From: CAYYJS01 sp964472315
Lineage (GTDB): Bacteria > Verrucomicrobiota > Kiritimatiellia > UBA8416
NCBI GenBank assembly: GCA_964472315.1
Contig: CAYYJS010000002.1
Span: 61,024-125,023 of the forward strand
Length of the DNA stretch: 64,000 bases
Reading direction: 5' to 3'
The translations under genes were made by a program, and so were the position numbers. The notes below the pieces were generated by a model that was not told the DNA's origin, ran no database searches, and saw only the letters and a program-made list of their open reading frames with translations. Positions 50,564 to 59,613 of the stretch are shown here, in pieces. Position 1 is the first letter of the stretch. The number at the start of each line of letters is the position of its first letter.

Positions 50564-52354
50564 GTGACATCGAGAGTGAAGAACGAACAAGGCCACACAT
50601 TCCACATCCCGGTCATGGGTACCGGGTTCACGATCGATACCCCGTTGCGAGTGGCCCGCTATGGCATTTCGTCCGTCGTATCGCTGGTCGACGATGTCCT
50701 GATCGAGTATGTTCGGCGCCACCATTGTACGGCTTCCGGCGAGCCCTACGAGCCGATCGGCGCTCGTGAACCGGACTCGCGCGCCCGCCGTATCACCGCC
50801 TATCTGGACCTGCTCCACCGCATGATCTCTCGTCAGGTGGACGCTTTGCGGGCATCCCCGTTCGAGCCGGGCAGCGAGATTACCCGCTACTACGAACTGC
50901 TGCCCGAGGGACCGCGCAAAGCGCAGTACCGAGACATGCAGGCATGCACCGATCCCGTGCGGCGGGCCGCGCTTCAGAAGGAGTTGCGCACGAGGACCAC
51001 GGTGGGTACGGTCGATGTGAACATCATGACGAAACTGGATCGGCAGCCTTACCGTGATGGGAAGAAGCTCGCGCACGAATTCAGCGACGCCATGTCGGCG
51101 TTGCGCGGCTATGCCAACAGCGTGCTGTGTTCATCCATCATTTTCTCCGCGGGATTGAATCCTCATTTGTACGGGTATGTGACGGCGTTCAAGGATTTCT
51201 TTCCGGATGCGACCGGTGGGTTCCGGAAGCAGATCGTGCTCAAGGTCAGCGATTTTCGCTCAGCCATGGTGCAGGGCCGGTACTTCGCCAAGCATGGGTT
51301 GTGGGTTTCCGAGTTCCGCGTGGAATCCGGCCTCAACTGCGGTGGACATGCGTTTGCGACCAAAGGCGATCTGGCGGGGCCGATCCTTCAGGAGTTTGTC
51401 GATCGGCGCGAGGAACTCGCGGCGCAGTTGCTGAAGGTTTACGGCAAGGCTGTGGCGGCGGCCGGCTATGCCGCTCCCAGCGTGGCGCCGCCCGTTCGTG
51501 TCACCTATCAGGGCGGTGTGGCGACGGCGGCCGAGCATGAGATGCTGATGGAGACTTTTCATCTTGACGGCATCGGGTGGGGAACGCCGTTTCTGCTTGT
51601 GCCGGAGGCCACATGCGTCGACGACGATACGCTTCGGAAGCTGGCGGAGGCCGACGAGGAGGCGGTTTGCCTCGGCGAAGCGTCGCCGCTTGGCATTCCG
51701 TTCTGGACCCTGCGCGATTCGGCCAGCGAGGAGGCTCGCCGTCGGCGCATCGCCCAGGGCGCGCCCGGCAGCGGTTGTCCAAAGGGATTCCTCGAGCTGG
51801 ATACGGAGTTTGGCGAGATGCCGCTCTGCCGTGCCTCGCGCGCCTACCAGTCCCTGAAGTTGGCGAGTCTTTCCTCCGCCGACCTGACCGAGCCGCAACG
51901 CGAGGCGGTGCGGCGGGATGTCATGGCGCGATCGTGCATCTGCCACGATCTCGGTGGCGGCGCGGGCATCAAGTACGGTTTCGACAGGGATGCCACGCCG
52001 GCTGTCTGCCCGAGCAAGAGCATCGTTTCGTTTTCGAGCATCGTCTCGTTCGACGACATGGTCGGGCATATCTACGCCCGGCTTTCGCTGCTGACGGACG
52101 CCCACCGGCCGCATGTCTTCCTGCGCGAATTGTCTCTGAACATCGCGTATTTGCGCCAGCAGATCGACCGGCATACGCTTGGCCTGGCGGTGCAGAAGGC
52201 GGGGCATTTCCGCGAATTCCACGACAACCTGTCAGCGGGCATTGCGTACTACCGCGAGCGTGTCGCGCGTCTTGCGCTCGACGCTCAGGATCGGTTTTCG
52301 AGCGAGCTCGCCAACCTCGAGTCCGAGCTTTCCGCCCTGCCCCTGCCGGCGTAG
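50564..52354 (+). CDS. Large cysteine-rich protein of unknown function
   Basis: Soluble protein of 596 residues with no signal peptide or membrane helix; I do not recognise its family. It opens HIPVMGTGFTIDTPLRVARYG and SVVSLVDDVLIEYVRRHHC. Later blocks include GLNCGGHAFAT (about 255-265), GTPFLLVPEATCVDDDT, SGCPKGFLELDTEFGEMPLC (about 403-423) and ARSCICHDLGGGAG (about 455-468), then a helical C-terminus. At least ten cysteines sit in conserved-looking surroundings, which suggests metal or cofactor binding. The glycine-rich openings would suit a TIM barrel, but this is only a guess. It starts at GTG with AGGA five bases upstream and stands alone between oppositely facing neighbours. Confidence 0.8.
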   Translation: MTSRVKNEQGHTFHIPVMGTGFTIDTPLRVARYGISSVVSLVDDVLIEYVRRHHCTASGEPYEPIGAREPDSRARRITAYLDLLHRMISRQVDALRASPFEPGSEITRYYELLPEGPRKAQYRDMQACTDPVRRAALQKELRTRTTVGTVDVNIMTKLDRQPYRDGKKLAHEFSDAMSALRGYANSVLCSSIIFSAGLNPHLYGYVTAFKDFFPDATGGFRKQIVLKVSDFRSAMVQGRYFAKHGLWVSEFRVESGLNCGGHAFATKGDLAGPILQEFVDRREELAAQLLKVYGKAVAAAGYAAPSVAPPVRVTYQGGVATAAEHEMLMETFHLDGIGWGTPFLLVPEATCVDDDTLRKLAEADEEAVCLGEASPLGIPFWTLRDSASEEARRRRIAQGAPGSGCPKGFLELDTEFGEMPLCRASRAYQSLKLASLSSADLTEPQREAVRRDVMARSCICHDLGGGAGIKYGFDRDATPAVCPSKSIVSFSSIVSFDDMVGHIYARLSLLTDAHRPHVFLRELSLNIAYLRQQIDRHTLGLAVQKAGHFREFHDNLSAGIAYYRERVARLALDAQDRFSSELANLESELSALPLPA

Positions 52355-52376
52355 CGCCCGCCGCCATCGCCGTCGC

Positions 52377-52982
52377 TCATTTATCGGCCGGGTCTTCTTC
52401 CTTTACCGGTTGCGCTTGCTTCGCCGGTTGGGCCGCGTCGGAAGGATGTACACCGACGGCTGTCAGCTTCAGTTCGGCCATCGCGGCGGCCTTGCGCGCG
52501 GCAATCGCGGCATCCTGTGCCGCGAACATCGCCTCGCGTTCGGCGGCGGTTGCGATCATGGTGAGCGGCTTGTCGTCGGATCCGAACATGCGTCCGACGC
52601 CGCGGACGTTGTCGGTGTAGGCACCGACGAAGCGACGTCCGTCTTCCCACGTATAGATGCCATGGCCATGCCGGGAACTGGCCTGCCATTGGCCCTCATA
52701 CGTGGCGCCACCTTCCTGGATCCAGACAGCGTAACCATCCACCTGACCATCCTTCCACGCGCCCTGAACGCGTTCGGTGACCACGCCGTTCACCGACCAT
52801 ACGGCGGTGCCGGGACCATCGGCCTTACCTTGCTTGACGTGTCCGCTCCACGCCACGGACTCACCGTCGCCCGGCGCCGGGTTCCACACCTGCGCGCCCG
52901 TGTTGGAACACGTCATCCACCCGCCATCCGCGTGCGCGACGACGGCAATCGTAACCAGCAGCGTGACCATCATACCCTTCAT
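52377..52982 (-). CDS. MORN-repeat exported protein
   Basis: Protein of 201 residues with a signal peptide (about 1-19, ending AHA). Its centre (about 50-135) holds several MORN-type units such as GHVKQGKADGPGTAVW, GAWKDGQVDGYAVW, YEGQWQASSRHGHGIYTW and FVGAYTDNVRGVGRM. An alanine-rich helical segment and a charged tail end it. GGAG lies eight bases upstream of the ATG, which overlaps the stop of the c-di-GMP signalling gene by four bases. MORN repeats often bind membranes or form scaffolds. The tight coupling suggests a shared function. Confidence 0.8.
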   Translation of the reverse strand: MKGMMVTLLVTIAVVAHADGGWMTCSNTGAQVWNPAPGDGESVAWSGHVKQGKADGPGTAVWSVNGVVTERVQGAWKDGQVDGYAVWIQEGGATYEGQWQASSRHGHGIYTWEDGRRFVGAYTDNVRGVGRMFGSDDKPLTMIATAAEREAMFAAQDAAIAARKAAAMAELKLTAVGVHPSDAAQPAKQAQPVKEEDPADK

Positions 52983-55549
52983 GTCTTGAACTCCTCCCAT
53001 GCTCCTGTCTTTTCGACGAGATCCACGTTCTCCAAAAACAGTGCCACGACATCCGGATCGAATTGCGTTCCGGCGCCGCCACGGATGGCTTCCGTCGCGT
53101 CGGTCACATTCATGTGTTTGCGGTAAGGACGGTCCGACCGCATGGCGTCCCAGGCATCGACCACCGCGAACAGGCGCGCACCGAGGCAGATATCGACGCC
53201 GACCTGTCCCCGCGGATAGCCTTTGCCGTCGAAATGCTCGTGATGCGAAAGCACGAGTTCGGCCGCATCCTTGAGGTCGGGACTCCGACTGATGATCCGG
53301 TACCCCACTTCGGGGTGCGTCCGCATGACCGACCACTCGGTTGCCGTAAGGGCGCCTGCTTTCAACAGGATGGCATCCGGAATGGCGATCTTGCCGATGT
53401 CGTGCAGAAGCGCGCCCTGGCGGAGGGTTTCCAGAATCGGCCCCTTCAGGCCCCATTTTACACCGAGCATATGCGTGACGTTCTGTACGCGCAGGCTATG
53501 CTGTCCCGTCGCGTGTTCGCGCGCGTCGAGCATGGCCGCCATGGCTTCAAGCGTAAACTCGAAAGACTCGCGCGTCCGCTCGAGCGACATGGTCAGGTCA
53601 CGGCTCTTCTGCCGGACCATGTCTTCGAGGTGCATCTGGTATTGCCGGTTTTCCCCGCGCAGACGGCGATACTCGACGGCACGCGCCAGCGTGACGGTCA
53701 ACTGCTCGCGTTGCACCGGTTTCTGAATGAAGTCATAGGCGCCGTGGCGCAGGCTCTCCACGGCATTGTCGAGCGTGGCGTCGCCCGTGATGACGATCTT
53801 GACGAGGTCGGGCTTGCGCCGTTCCATCTCGTCGAGCACGTCGATGCCGCTGGCGTCGTTCAAGTTCAGGTCGACCAGAACGACGTCGGTGTTGCCTTCG
53901 TCGCTTGCCAGACGTGTCAAGACCGCGGCGGCGGTGTCGTAGATCTCGACATCGTACCCGGCCGTGGAGATCAGCAGTTCCAAGATCTTGAGCACCGAAC
54001 GGTCGTCGTCGACGACCATGATGCGGCCGCGCCGGGGCGGCGTCGACACGACCGGCACGGCGGATGACGGTGTCGGGGCGTCTGCATCGATGCCGACCGA
54101 AGGTGTATTCTCGGTCCACACGGCGTAGCGGTCGCGGCCGTTGCGCTTGGCCTCGTAGAGCGCCTGGTCGGCGCGGGCCAACACGATGTCGTGGTCGAGC
54201 ATGTCGGCGCCGTCGTTCTGGCTGCCCGCGGCGCCGATCGAAACGGTGGCGTGCAAGTTGTGCGTTCCCTTGCAGAAGATATGGTTGCGGATGGTGTTGA
54301 TGAGTCGCTCGGACATGGACCTGAGCGCATCGCCGCCGGCGTCCGGCAGGATCATGACCAGTTCGTCGCCGCCGTAGCGGGCAATGACATCGGACGTGCG
54401 GCAGTGATGCAAGGCGAGGTCAGAGAGTTCGCGCAGCACCTCGTCGCCGACCGGGTGTCCGTAGGTGTCGTTGATGGTCTTGAAGTGATCAATATCGATG
54501 ATCACGATGCCCGTCTTGAAGCCGTAGCGACGCCCGATCTGCCATACCGAATCGAGTTCGTGCTGGAGATGACGCCGGTTGAACAGTCCGGTCAACTCGT
54601 CCCGCACGGCCAGTTCGCGGATCCGGTGGAAGGCGATCAGGACCGTCGAGAGGTGGTTGGCGGCATGGTACAAAATGGATGTATCCGCACCCTTGCGGAT
54701 GTGGTTGTCGGGCGGCGAGAGCGTGAGGAGACCGCGGATCCGGCCGCCGATGACGATCGGCACGCTCATGAATTCCTTGGGAGGCGCGGCCCCGCCATCG
54801 ACCGGCTTCGGGCCGTAGACCTCGACCTTCAGGCCGGACGCGACCATGCTGCCGGACAGCAGTTCATAGCGCTCCCGCATGTCCGTTTCCATGACCTTCA
54901 GGAACTCCGGCGAGACCGGTTCGCTGAGCGAAATCGCCATCAGCGCCTGATCTTCCTCGATGGTGAAGATGCCGGTGGCCATGGTGGGCAGAATACCGCC
55001 GAAACCCGAGGCCAGGCGTTTCAACGCTTCGGGCAGACTCGGCGATTCGACGGCGGCCCGACTGATCTCCCGAAGCAGCCCGAACTGTTGTTGTACCTGT
55101 GCGAGCGCCGCGTGGTCGGGATGCTGCAGCCGCTCGCGCGTACGTTCGGCTTCCGCCTTGACCCCGGCGATGAGTTGCGTGTACGAGATGGGTTTCTCGA
55201 GGATGGTCGTCACACCCATCCCGGCGGCCTGCTCGCGGACGCGCGGTTGGATGTAGCCGCTGAACACGACGACCCCGAGCCACGGGCGGATGCGCAAGGC
55301 TTCGGTCAGGAATGTGATGCCATCCATCGGTTCCATCATGAGGTCGGAGACGATGACATCGAACGGCTGAGATAGAAGCAACTGGAGCCCTTCGCAGCCG
55401 TCGGCAGCCGTGACGACATCGCAGCCGGACATGGTCAACGAGCGACTCACCACATCGCGCAGCGCCGGTTCGTCGTCGAGAACCAGAACGCGCGTGCGCG
55501 CACCGTCCACGGGTTCGCTACCCGGCCGTGGGGTTGTCTCGTCAGTCAT
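52979..55549 (-). CDS. Cyclic-di-GMP signalling protein (REC-GAF-GGDEF-REC-HD-GYP)
   Basis: Cytoplasmic multidomain protein of 856 residues carrying domains for both making and breaking c-di-GMP. Receiver 1 (about 20-135) has LDDEP and D in IVSDLMMEP. A GAF-like domain covers about 150-330. The cyclase domain (about 335-480) has RYGGDELVMIL, a GGDEL variant of the active site, and an intact RxxD inhibitory site five residues before it (RTSD). Receiver 2 (about 510-625) has VVDDD and VLVDLNLND. The HD-GYP phosphodiesterase (about 670-850) is intact: HDIGKIAIPD and HHEHFDGKGYPRG. The ATG at 55549 gives the shortest sensible N-terminus; an open extension has no support. Confidence 0.92.
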   Translation of the reverse strand: MTDETTPRPGSEPVDGARTRVLVLDDEPALRDVVSRSLTMSGCDVVTAADGCEGLQLLLSQPFDVIVSDLMMEPMDGITFLTEALRIRPWLGVVVFSGYIQPRVREQAAGMGVTTILEKPISYTQLIAGVKAEAERTRERLQHPDHAALAQVQQQFGLLREISRAAVESPSLPEALKRLASGFGGILPTMATGIFTIEEDQALMAISLSEPVSPEFLKVMETDMRERYELLSGSMVASGLKVEVYGPKPVDGGAAPPKEFMSVPIVIGGRIRGLLTLSPPDNHIRKGADTSILYHAANHLSTVLIAFHRIRELAVRDELTGLFNRRHLQHELDSVWQIGRRYGFKTGIVIIDIDHFKTINDTYGHPVGDEVLRELSDLALHHCRTSDVIARYGGDELVMILPDAGGDALRSMSERLINTIRNHIFCKGTHNLHATVSIGAAGSQNDGADMLDHDIVLARADQALYEAKRNGRDRYAVWTENTPSVGIDADAPTPSSAVPVVSTPPRRGRIMVVDDDRSVLKILELLISTAGYDVEIYDTAAAVLTRLASDEGNTDVVLVDLNLNDASGIDVLDEMERRKPDLVKIVITGDATLDNAVESLRHGAYDFIQKPVQREQLTVTLARAVEYRRLRGENRQYQMHLEDMVRQKSRDLTMSLERTRESFEFTLEAMAAMLDAREHATGQHSLRVQNVTHMLGVKWGLKGPILETLRQGALLHDIGKIAIPDAILLKAGALTATEWSVMRTHPEVGYRIISRSPDLKDAAELVLSHHEHFDGKGYPRGQVGVDICLGARLFAVVDAWDAMRSDRPYRKHMNVTDATEAIRGGAGTQFDPDVVALFLENVDLVEKTGAWEEFKT

Positions 55550-55597
55550 GGGGTCAAGGTAGACATTTCGGGAGGGGAAAGCAAGTGCGGGAGGGGC

Positions 55598-55626
55598 TTG
55601 ATTACCGGCCCTTAACATGCTAGAAG
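55598..55626 (+). promoter_or_regulatory. Putative uxaC promoter
   Basis: TTGATT (55598-55603), 17 bases, TAGAAG (55621-55626), 38 bases before the ATG at 55664, in the gap to the divergent c-di-GMP gene. Confidence 0.42.
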
Positions 55627-55663
55627 TGGTTCCACGGTGTGCAACAGCGGAGGTTTCACGGAT

Positions 55664-57088
55664 ATGGCTGCGCCTTTCATCGACGATGATTTTCTCCTGG
55701 AAACGGAAGCGGCCCGGCGGCTCTACCACGACTACGCCGCCGCCATGCCGATCTGCGACTACCACTGTCATCTTCCCCCGCGTCAGGTGGCGACCGATGT
55801 ACGATGGTCAAATCTGACCCAGGTGTGGCTCTATGGGGACCATTACAAGTGGCGTGCCATGCGGTCCAACGGCGTGTCGGAACGCTTCTGTACCGGCGAT
55901 GCGACCGACCGCGAGAAGTTCGACGCTTTCGCCGCCACGATGCCCTACCTGCTGCGCAATCCCATGTACCATTGGTCGCACCTGGAACTGACCCGTTACT
56001 TCGGCGTGGACGCCTTGCTGTCGCCGTCGACGGCCGATGCGGTATGGGCACGAACATCCGAACGGTTGACCGATCCCGACATGTCGGCACGCGGGCTGAT
56101 GCGGCGGAGCAACGTGCGGCTGGTATGCACGACGGACGATCCGATCGATACGTTGGAGTACCATGCCGCGTTGGCGAACGATGCCTCCTTTGACGTGCAG
56201 GTGCTGCCCACTTGGCGGCCCGACAAAGGCATGGCCGTAGAGACGCCTGCCGTGTTCAACGACTGGGCGGACCGCTTGGCGGCGGCGGCCGGCATGGACA
56301 CCGGCACCTTGCCGAAGTTCCTCGAAGCTCTGCGCAAACGCCACGACTTCTTCGCCGCCCGCGGATGCCGGCTCTCCGACCACGGAGTGGAGACGGTGTT
56401 TTTCGACGACTACACCGACAAGGAGATCGCCGACATTTTCGACGCTGTGCGGGGCGGCGGATCGGTCGGTCCCGACGCCGTCCGCAAGTTCAAGTCCGCG
56501 ATGATGTACGAATTCGGTCGCATGGATGCCGAGAAGGGATGGACACAGCAGATCCACTACGGTGCGATGCGCAACAACAACTCCCGCCTCTTCTCCCGGC
56601 TTGGACCCGATACGGGGTTCGACAGCATCGGCGACTGGCCGATCGCGCGGGGCCTCTCGCGCCTGCTGGACCGGCTCGATCTCGAGAATGCCTTGCCGCG
56701 CACCATTCTCTACACGCTCAACCCGCGCGATAACGAAGTGCTCGGCACCATGATTGGGAATTTCCAGGACGGCAGCGTGCCCGGCAAGATGCAGTTCGGC
56801 AGCGGTTGGTGGTTCAACGACCAGATGGACGGCATGACCCGGCACATCGAGGCGTTGTCCCAACTGGGCTTGCTCAGCCGCTTCGTCGGCATGCTCACGG
56901 ATAGCCGTTCCTTCCTGTCGTATACCCGCCACGAATACTTTCGGCGGATCCTGTGCGGCATCCTGGGGCGCGACATCGCGCGCGGGCTGATTCCGTTGGA
57001 TTTCGATCTTGTGGGTGGCATGGTGAAGGATATCTGCTATAACAATGCCGCGCGGTATTTCGGTTTCCGGCTGGAGACCGCGAACTAG
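55664..57088 (+). CDS. uxaC: Glucuronate isomerase
   Basis: Isomerises D-glucuronate to fructuronate and galacturonate to tagaturonate, the entry step of uronate breakdown; 474 residues. The amidohydrolase-type metal motif ICDYHCHLPP (about 29) is followed by family signatures RWSNLTQVWLYGDHYKWRAMR, VCTTDDPIDTLEYH, and QIHYGAMRNNNSRLF. GGAGG lies ten bases upstream of the ATG at 55664; a GTG nine codons earlier has none. No other uronate-pathway gene is nearby. The following lipoprotein gene starts 12 bases later. Confidence 0.94.
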   Translation: MAAPFIDDDFLLETEAARRLYHDYAAAMPICDYHCHLPPRQVATDVRWSNLTQVWLYGDHYKWRAMRSNGVSERFCTGDATDREKFDAFAATMPYLLRNPMYHWSHLELTRYFGVDALLSPSTADAVWARTSERLTDPDMSARGLMRRSNVRLVCTTDDPIDTLEYHAALANDASFDVQVLPTWRPDKGMAVETPAVFNDWADRLAAAAGMDTGTLPKFLEALRKRHDFFAARGCRLSDHGVETVFFDDYTDKEIADIFDAVRGGGSVGPDAVRKFKSAMMYEFGRMDAEKGWTQQIHYGAMRNNNSRLFSRLGPDTGFDSIGDWPIARGLSRLLDRLDLENALPRTILYTLNPRDNEVLGTMIGNFQDGSVPGKMQFGSGWWFNDQMDGMTRHIEALSQLGLLSRFVGMLTDSRSFLSYTRHEYFRRILCGILGRDIARGLIPLDFDLVGGMVKDICYNNAARYFGFRLETAN

Positions 57089-57100
57089 GGGAAGTGACAG

Positions 57101-58672
57101 ATGCAGAAGTGGGCCGATCGGTTGTTGGTGTGCGTGTGCGTGGCGATGGCGTGTCTGGCCGGGTGCAAGGAGGGCGAGCAACTCGCCGGAGAGACATTGG
57201 CGGTGGAACCGCCGACCCCGATGCAGGAGCTTAACGCCGCCTTGCGCGCGCTCGACGAGGCCGGTGACACCAACGGCGTTGTCGCGCGACTCGAGTCGTC
57301 GCTCCAGGATGCGGCGTTTGCGGATCAACGGCCGGTGCTCCAGAACTGGCTGCTCGGATATGAATTGCGCATCGGTCGCCTGGATGCCGCGATCGCCCGT
57401 TTCGACGCCATGATCGATGCCGCGCCGGACATCGCCTTGTCGGTCCTTGACCTGTTCCCCCGCCATTTCCAGAACACGGGCGATGAGGCGGGACTCGTCG
57501 CCTGGTGCGAGCGTGTCCTCGCCAACCCCGGCGCCGATCCGCTGGTTCCGTCGCTCTGGCAACTGATGGTGCCCTCGTTCGTACGACAGGGTCGCTACGC
57601 CGAAGTGGTCGCGCGACTGCCCTCGGTTCTCGCGCTTGGCGAGACCCACGCCCGTCCGATTCTGGAACGGGTCTTGCGACAAGGACTTAACGACAAGGCC
57701 TACGCCGACATGCTCAGCCTGGTCGGAGCGATTGAAGCGGGAGTCGAGCCCGGAACCGAACTGGTCATGGTCGCGACGCTGACGAAAGCCGATGTCATGC
57801 TGTGTCAGGCTCGACTCGATGAAGTCGAGCAGCTTCTCATGGCAAAGGCGCTGACGATGCGCGATGGCGACCTCGCCGTTCGTGTCGTGCAGCTTGTTCG
57901 GGCGGCTGGCGCCGCCGGCAAGGGTGCGCAGGTCGAGCGTGTGGTGTCCCAGGTGCTTTCCGGGATGCCGGACCAGAAACAGACGCGCGACCAGGTCGGA
58001 CGCGCTTGGGTGAGGTTGGCGGTCGATGCCAAGGATGGCGTCACGTTCGTCGCGCGCACGGGGAAACTGCTCGAAGCCGGGGTGACGCCCTCGCGGGTCG
58101 CGGCCGTGTATGAGGATGGGTTCTATGTGACCATGGTTGGCGGCGACGCCGATCTCCGGCAGGCGTGCGCCACGCTCGGGAAACGGATCCTGCAACTGGA
58201 TGGACTGACCGACTACGAGACGGAATCGCTCCTGATGCGGCAACTCGATTCGGCGTTCTACCGCCAGGACTTCAAGTCCGCCCTCGTGGTGCTGGAGGGC
58301 GGTATTCCGAACCACGACGAAGCGTGGCATGCGGATATGATTCGTAAGGTCTCGGCGCACATGGCCCAGCAGGAAGGTCGCCACGAGGAGGCGATCAAGC
58401 TGTTCCGTGCGCATATGGACGGTATCGAAGCGTGGACCGAGCCGATCAGAAATCCCGAGAACGGAAACATGATGACCAAGGAGGCTGTCATGGGCTTCAA
58501 CGAGAAGCGCATCGGCGACATCTACGCTGCCATGGGTGGTCGGGACGAAGACGCGAAAGCCGCCTATCGGCGAGCGCGCGAATGGTACGGCAAGGCGCTG
58601 GAGGTCTTGAACCCCGACTCGCCCGAGCACGCCGAAGCACGGAAAGAACTCGCCGGCGTGCCCGGCGCCTAG
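57101..58672 (+). CDS. TPR-like lipoprotein of unknown function
   Basis: Predicted lipoprotein of 523 residues. A hydrophobic signal ends in the lipobox LAGC with C22 as the likely lipid anchor. The rest is helical, with repeated short helix pairs resembling degenerate TPRs (GRLDAAIARFDAMIDAAPD, EEAIKLFRAHMDGIEAW, EDAKAAYRRAREWYGKALEV). I see no catalytic motif. It follows uxaC by 12 bases and ends three bases before the convergent deoC, so it may be co-expressed with uronate use; a functional link is not shown. Confidence 0.78.
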   Translation: MQKWADRLLVCVCVAMACLAGCKEGEQLAGETLAVEPPTPMQELNAALRALDEAGDTNGVVARLESSLQDAAFADQRPVLQNWLLGYELRIGRLDAAIARFDAMIDAAPDIALSVLDLFPRHFQNTGDEAGLVAWCERVLANPGADPLVPSLWQLMVPSFVRQGRYAEVVARLPSVLALGETHARPILERVLRQGLNDKAYADMLSLVGAIEAGVEPGTELVMVATLTKADVMLCQARLDEVEQLLMAKALTMRDGDLAVRVVQLVRAAGAAGKGAQVERVVSQVLSGMPDQKQTRDQVGRAWVRLAVDAKDGVTFVARTGKLLEAGVTPSRVAAVYEDGFYVTMVGGDADLRQACATLGKRILQLDGLTDYETESLLMRQLDSAFYRQDFKSALVVLEGGIPNHDEAWHADMIRKVSAHMAQQEGRHEEAIKLFRAHMDGIEAWTEPIRNPENGNMMTKEAVMGFNEKRIGDIYAAMGGRDEDAKAAYRRAREWYGKALEVLNPDSPEHAEARKELAGVPGA

Positions 58673-58675
58673 GCC

Positions 58676-59326
58676 CTAGGCCGGTTGCCCGTGGATGATC
58701 GCTACGCCGGCGCTCGTGCCGATGCGCGTGGCGCCGGCGTCGATCATGGCTAGCGCCGCATCCCGGGTGCGTATGCCGCCGCTGGCTTTGACGCCGATGT
58801 CGGGGCCGACCGTACCGCGCAGGAGACGCACATCAGCCACCGTCGCCCCCCCCGTCGAGAGCCCCGTCGAGGTCTTGACAAAATGGGCGCCCGCTTCGAT
58901 GCACAGGCGGCACGCAGCCACTTTCTCGGTGTCGGTCAGCAGGCAGGTCTCGAGGATGACCTTCACCCGCGCGGGGGCCGCGGCCAGGACGACCGCCGCG
59001 ATATCGTGCCGGACGTAGTCGGTGCACCCGCTCTTGAGTGCCCCGACGGCCAACACCATGTCCACTTCGCGTGCCCCGGCGGCAACCGCGTCGCGCGTCT
59101 CGGCGACCTTGGCCGTAGTCGTCGTCGCGCCCAGCGGGAACCCGATGACCGTACAGGGAACGACAGCCGAACCGGCCAGCGTCTCGGCGATCAGCGGCAC
59201 AAACCACGGATTGACGCAAACCGACGCAAACCCGTAGTGACGGGCCTCGGCGCATCGCCGGGCAACCTGGTCGACGGTGGCGTCCGGGTTCAGAATCGTA
59301 TGGTCTATGTATGTCGCCAGGTTCAT
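58676..59326 (-). CDS. deoC: Deoxyribose-phosphate aldolase
   Basis: Cleaves deoxyribose 5-phosphate to acetaldehyde and glyceraldehyde 3-phosphate, for nucleoside catabolism; 216 residues. The class I Schiff-base lysine is K151 in AHFVKTSTGLSTGGAT; the proton-relay aspartate D89 is in GAREVDMVLAVGALKSG and a second conserved lysine is in VGPDIGVKASGGIR. AGGGAGGGCG precedes the ATG. Together with the purine nucleoside phosphorylase at 37.6 kb it fits nucleoside recycling. Confidence 0.95.
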   Translation of the reverse strand: MNLATYIDHTILNPDATVDQVARRCAEARHYGFASVCVNPWFVPLIAETLAGSAVVPCTVIGFPLGATTTTAKVAETRDAVAAGAREVDMVLAVGALKSGCTDYVRHDIAAVVLAAAPARVKVILETCLLTDTEKVAACRLCIEAGAHFVKTSTGLSTGGATVADVRLLRGTVGPDIGVKASGGIRTRDAALAMIDAGATRIGTSAGVAIIHGQPA

Positions 59327-59350
59327 CTCTCGCCCTCCCTATCCATGACC

Positions 59351-59380
59351 ATGGTACGGCAACCGATCGTCCGGACGCAA
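59351..59380 (-). promoter_or_regulatory. Putative deoC promoter
   Basis: Minus-strand TTGCGT (59380-59375), 18 bases, TACCAT (59356-59351), leaving a leader of roughly 20 bases before the deoC ATG. Confidence 0.4.
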
Positions 59381-59381
59381 T

Positions 59382-59405
59382 CCATCATTCCACCCATCAT
59401 TCCAC
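59382..59405. repeat. Tandem 12-base repeat (two copies)
   Basis: Two identical copies of CCATCATTCCAC lie next to each other just upstream of the deoC -35 box. They might be regulator sites or chance; no further copy lies nearby. Confidence 0.35.
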
Positions 59406-59486
59406 CGGATCCCGGAAGCCCGCTCGCTGTCTTGCCGACCTGTTCTCCGGGACGGCGCAAGAGGAGCCGGCATCCCAAACCGGGCA

Positions 59487-59514
59487 TTGATTTTGGTCGC
59501 GAACCCCGTACTGT
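59487..59514 (+). promoter_or_regulatory. Putative promoter of the CE7 esterase
   Basis: TTGATT (59487-59492), 16 bases, TACTGT (59509-59514), about 100 bases before the ATG. The 287-base divergent gap contains this, the deoC promoter and the 12-base repeat. Confidence 0.42.
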
Positions 59515-59613
59515 TGTGCCGCGATTCGATGGTTGCATCGGGCAGCCAAGGGGAGTCGAGCATGTTCCCGCCCCGCGCGGTGCCGGGCGGCGATGGAGAC
59601 CGGGAGGTTTGCT

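Noticed and set aside
55808..58630. A 940-codon open frame antisense to uxaC and the TPR lipoprotein
   Set aside because: It runs over two well-supported genes, encodes a low-complexity His/Arg/Gly-rich product and reflects the high GC of third positions on the coding strand.
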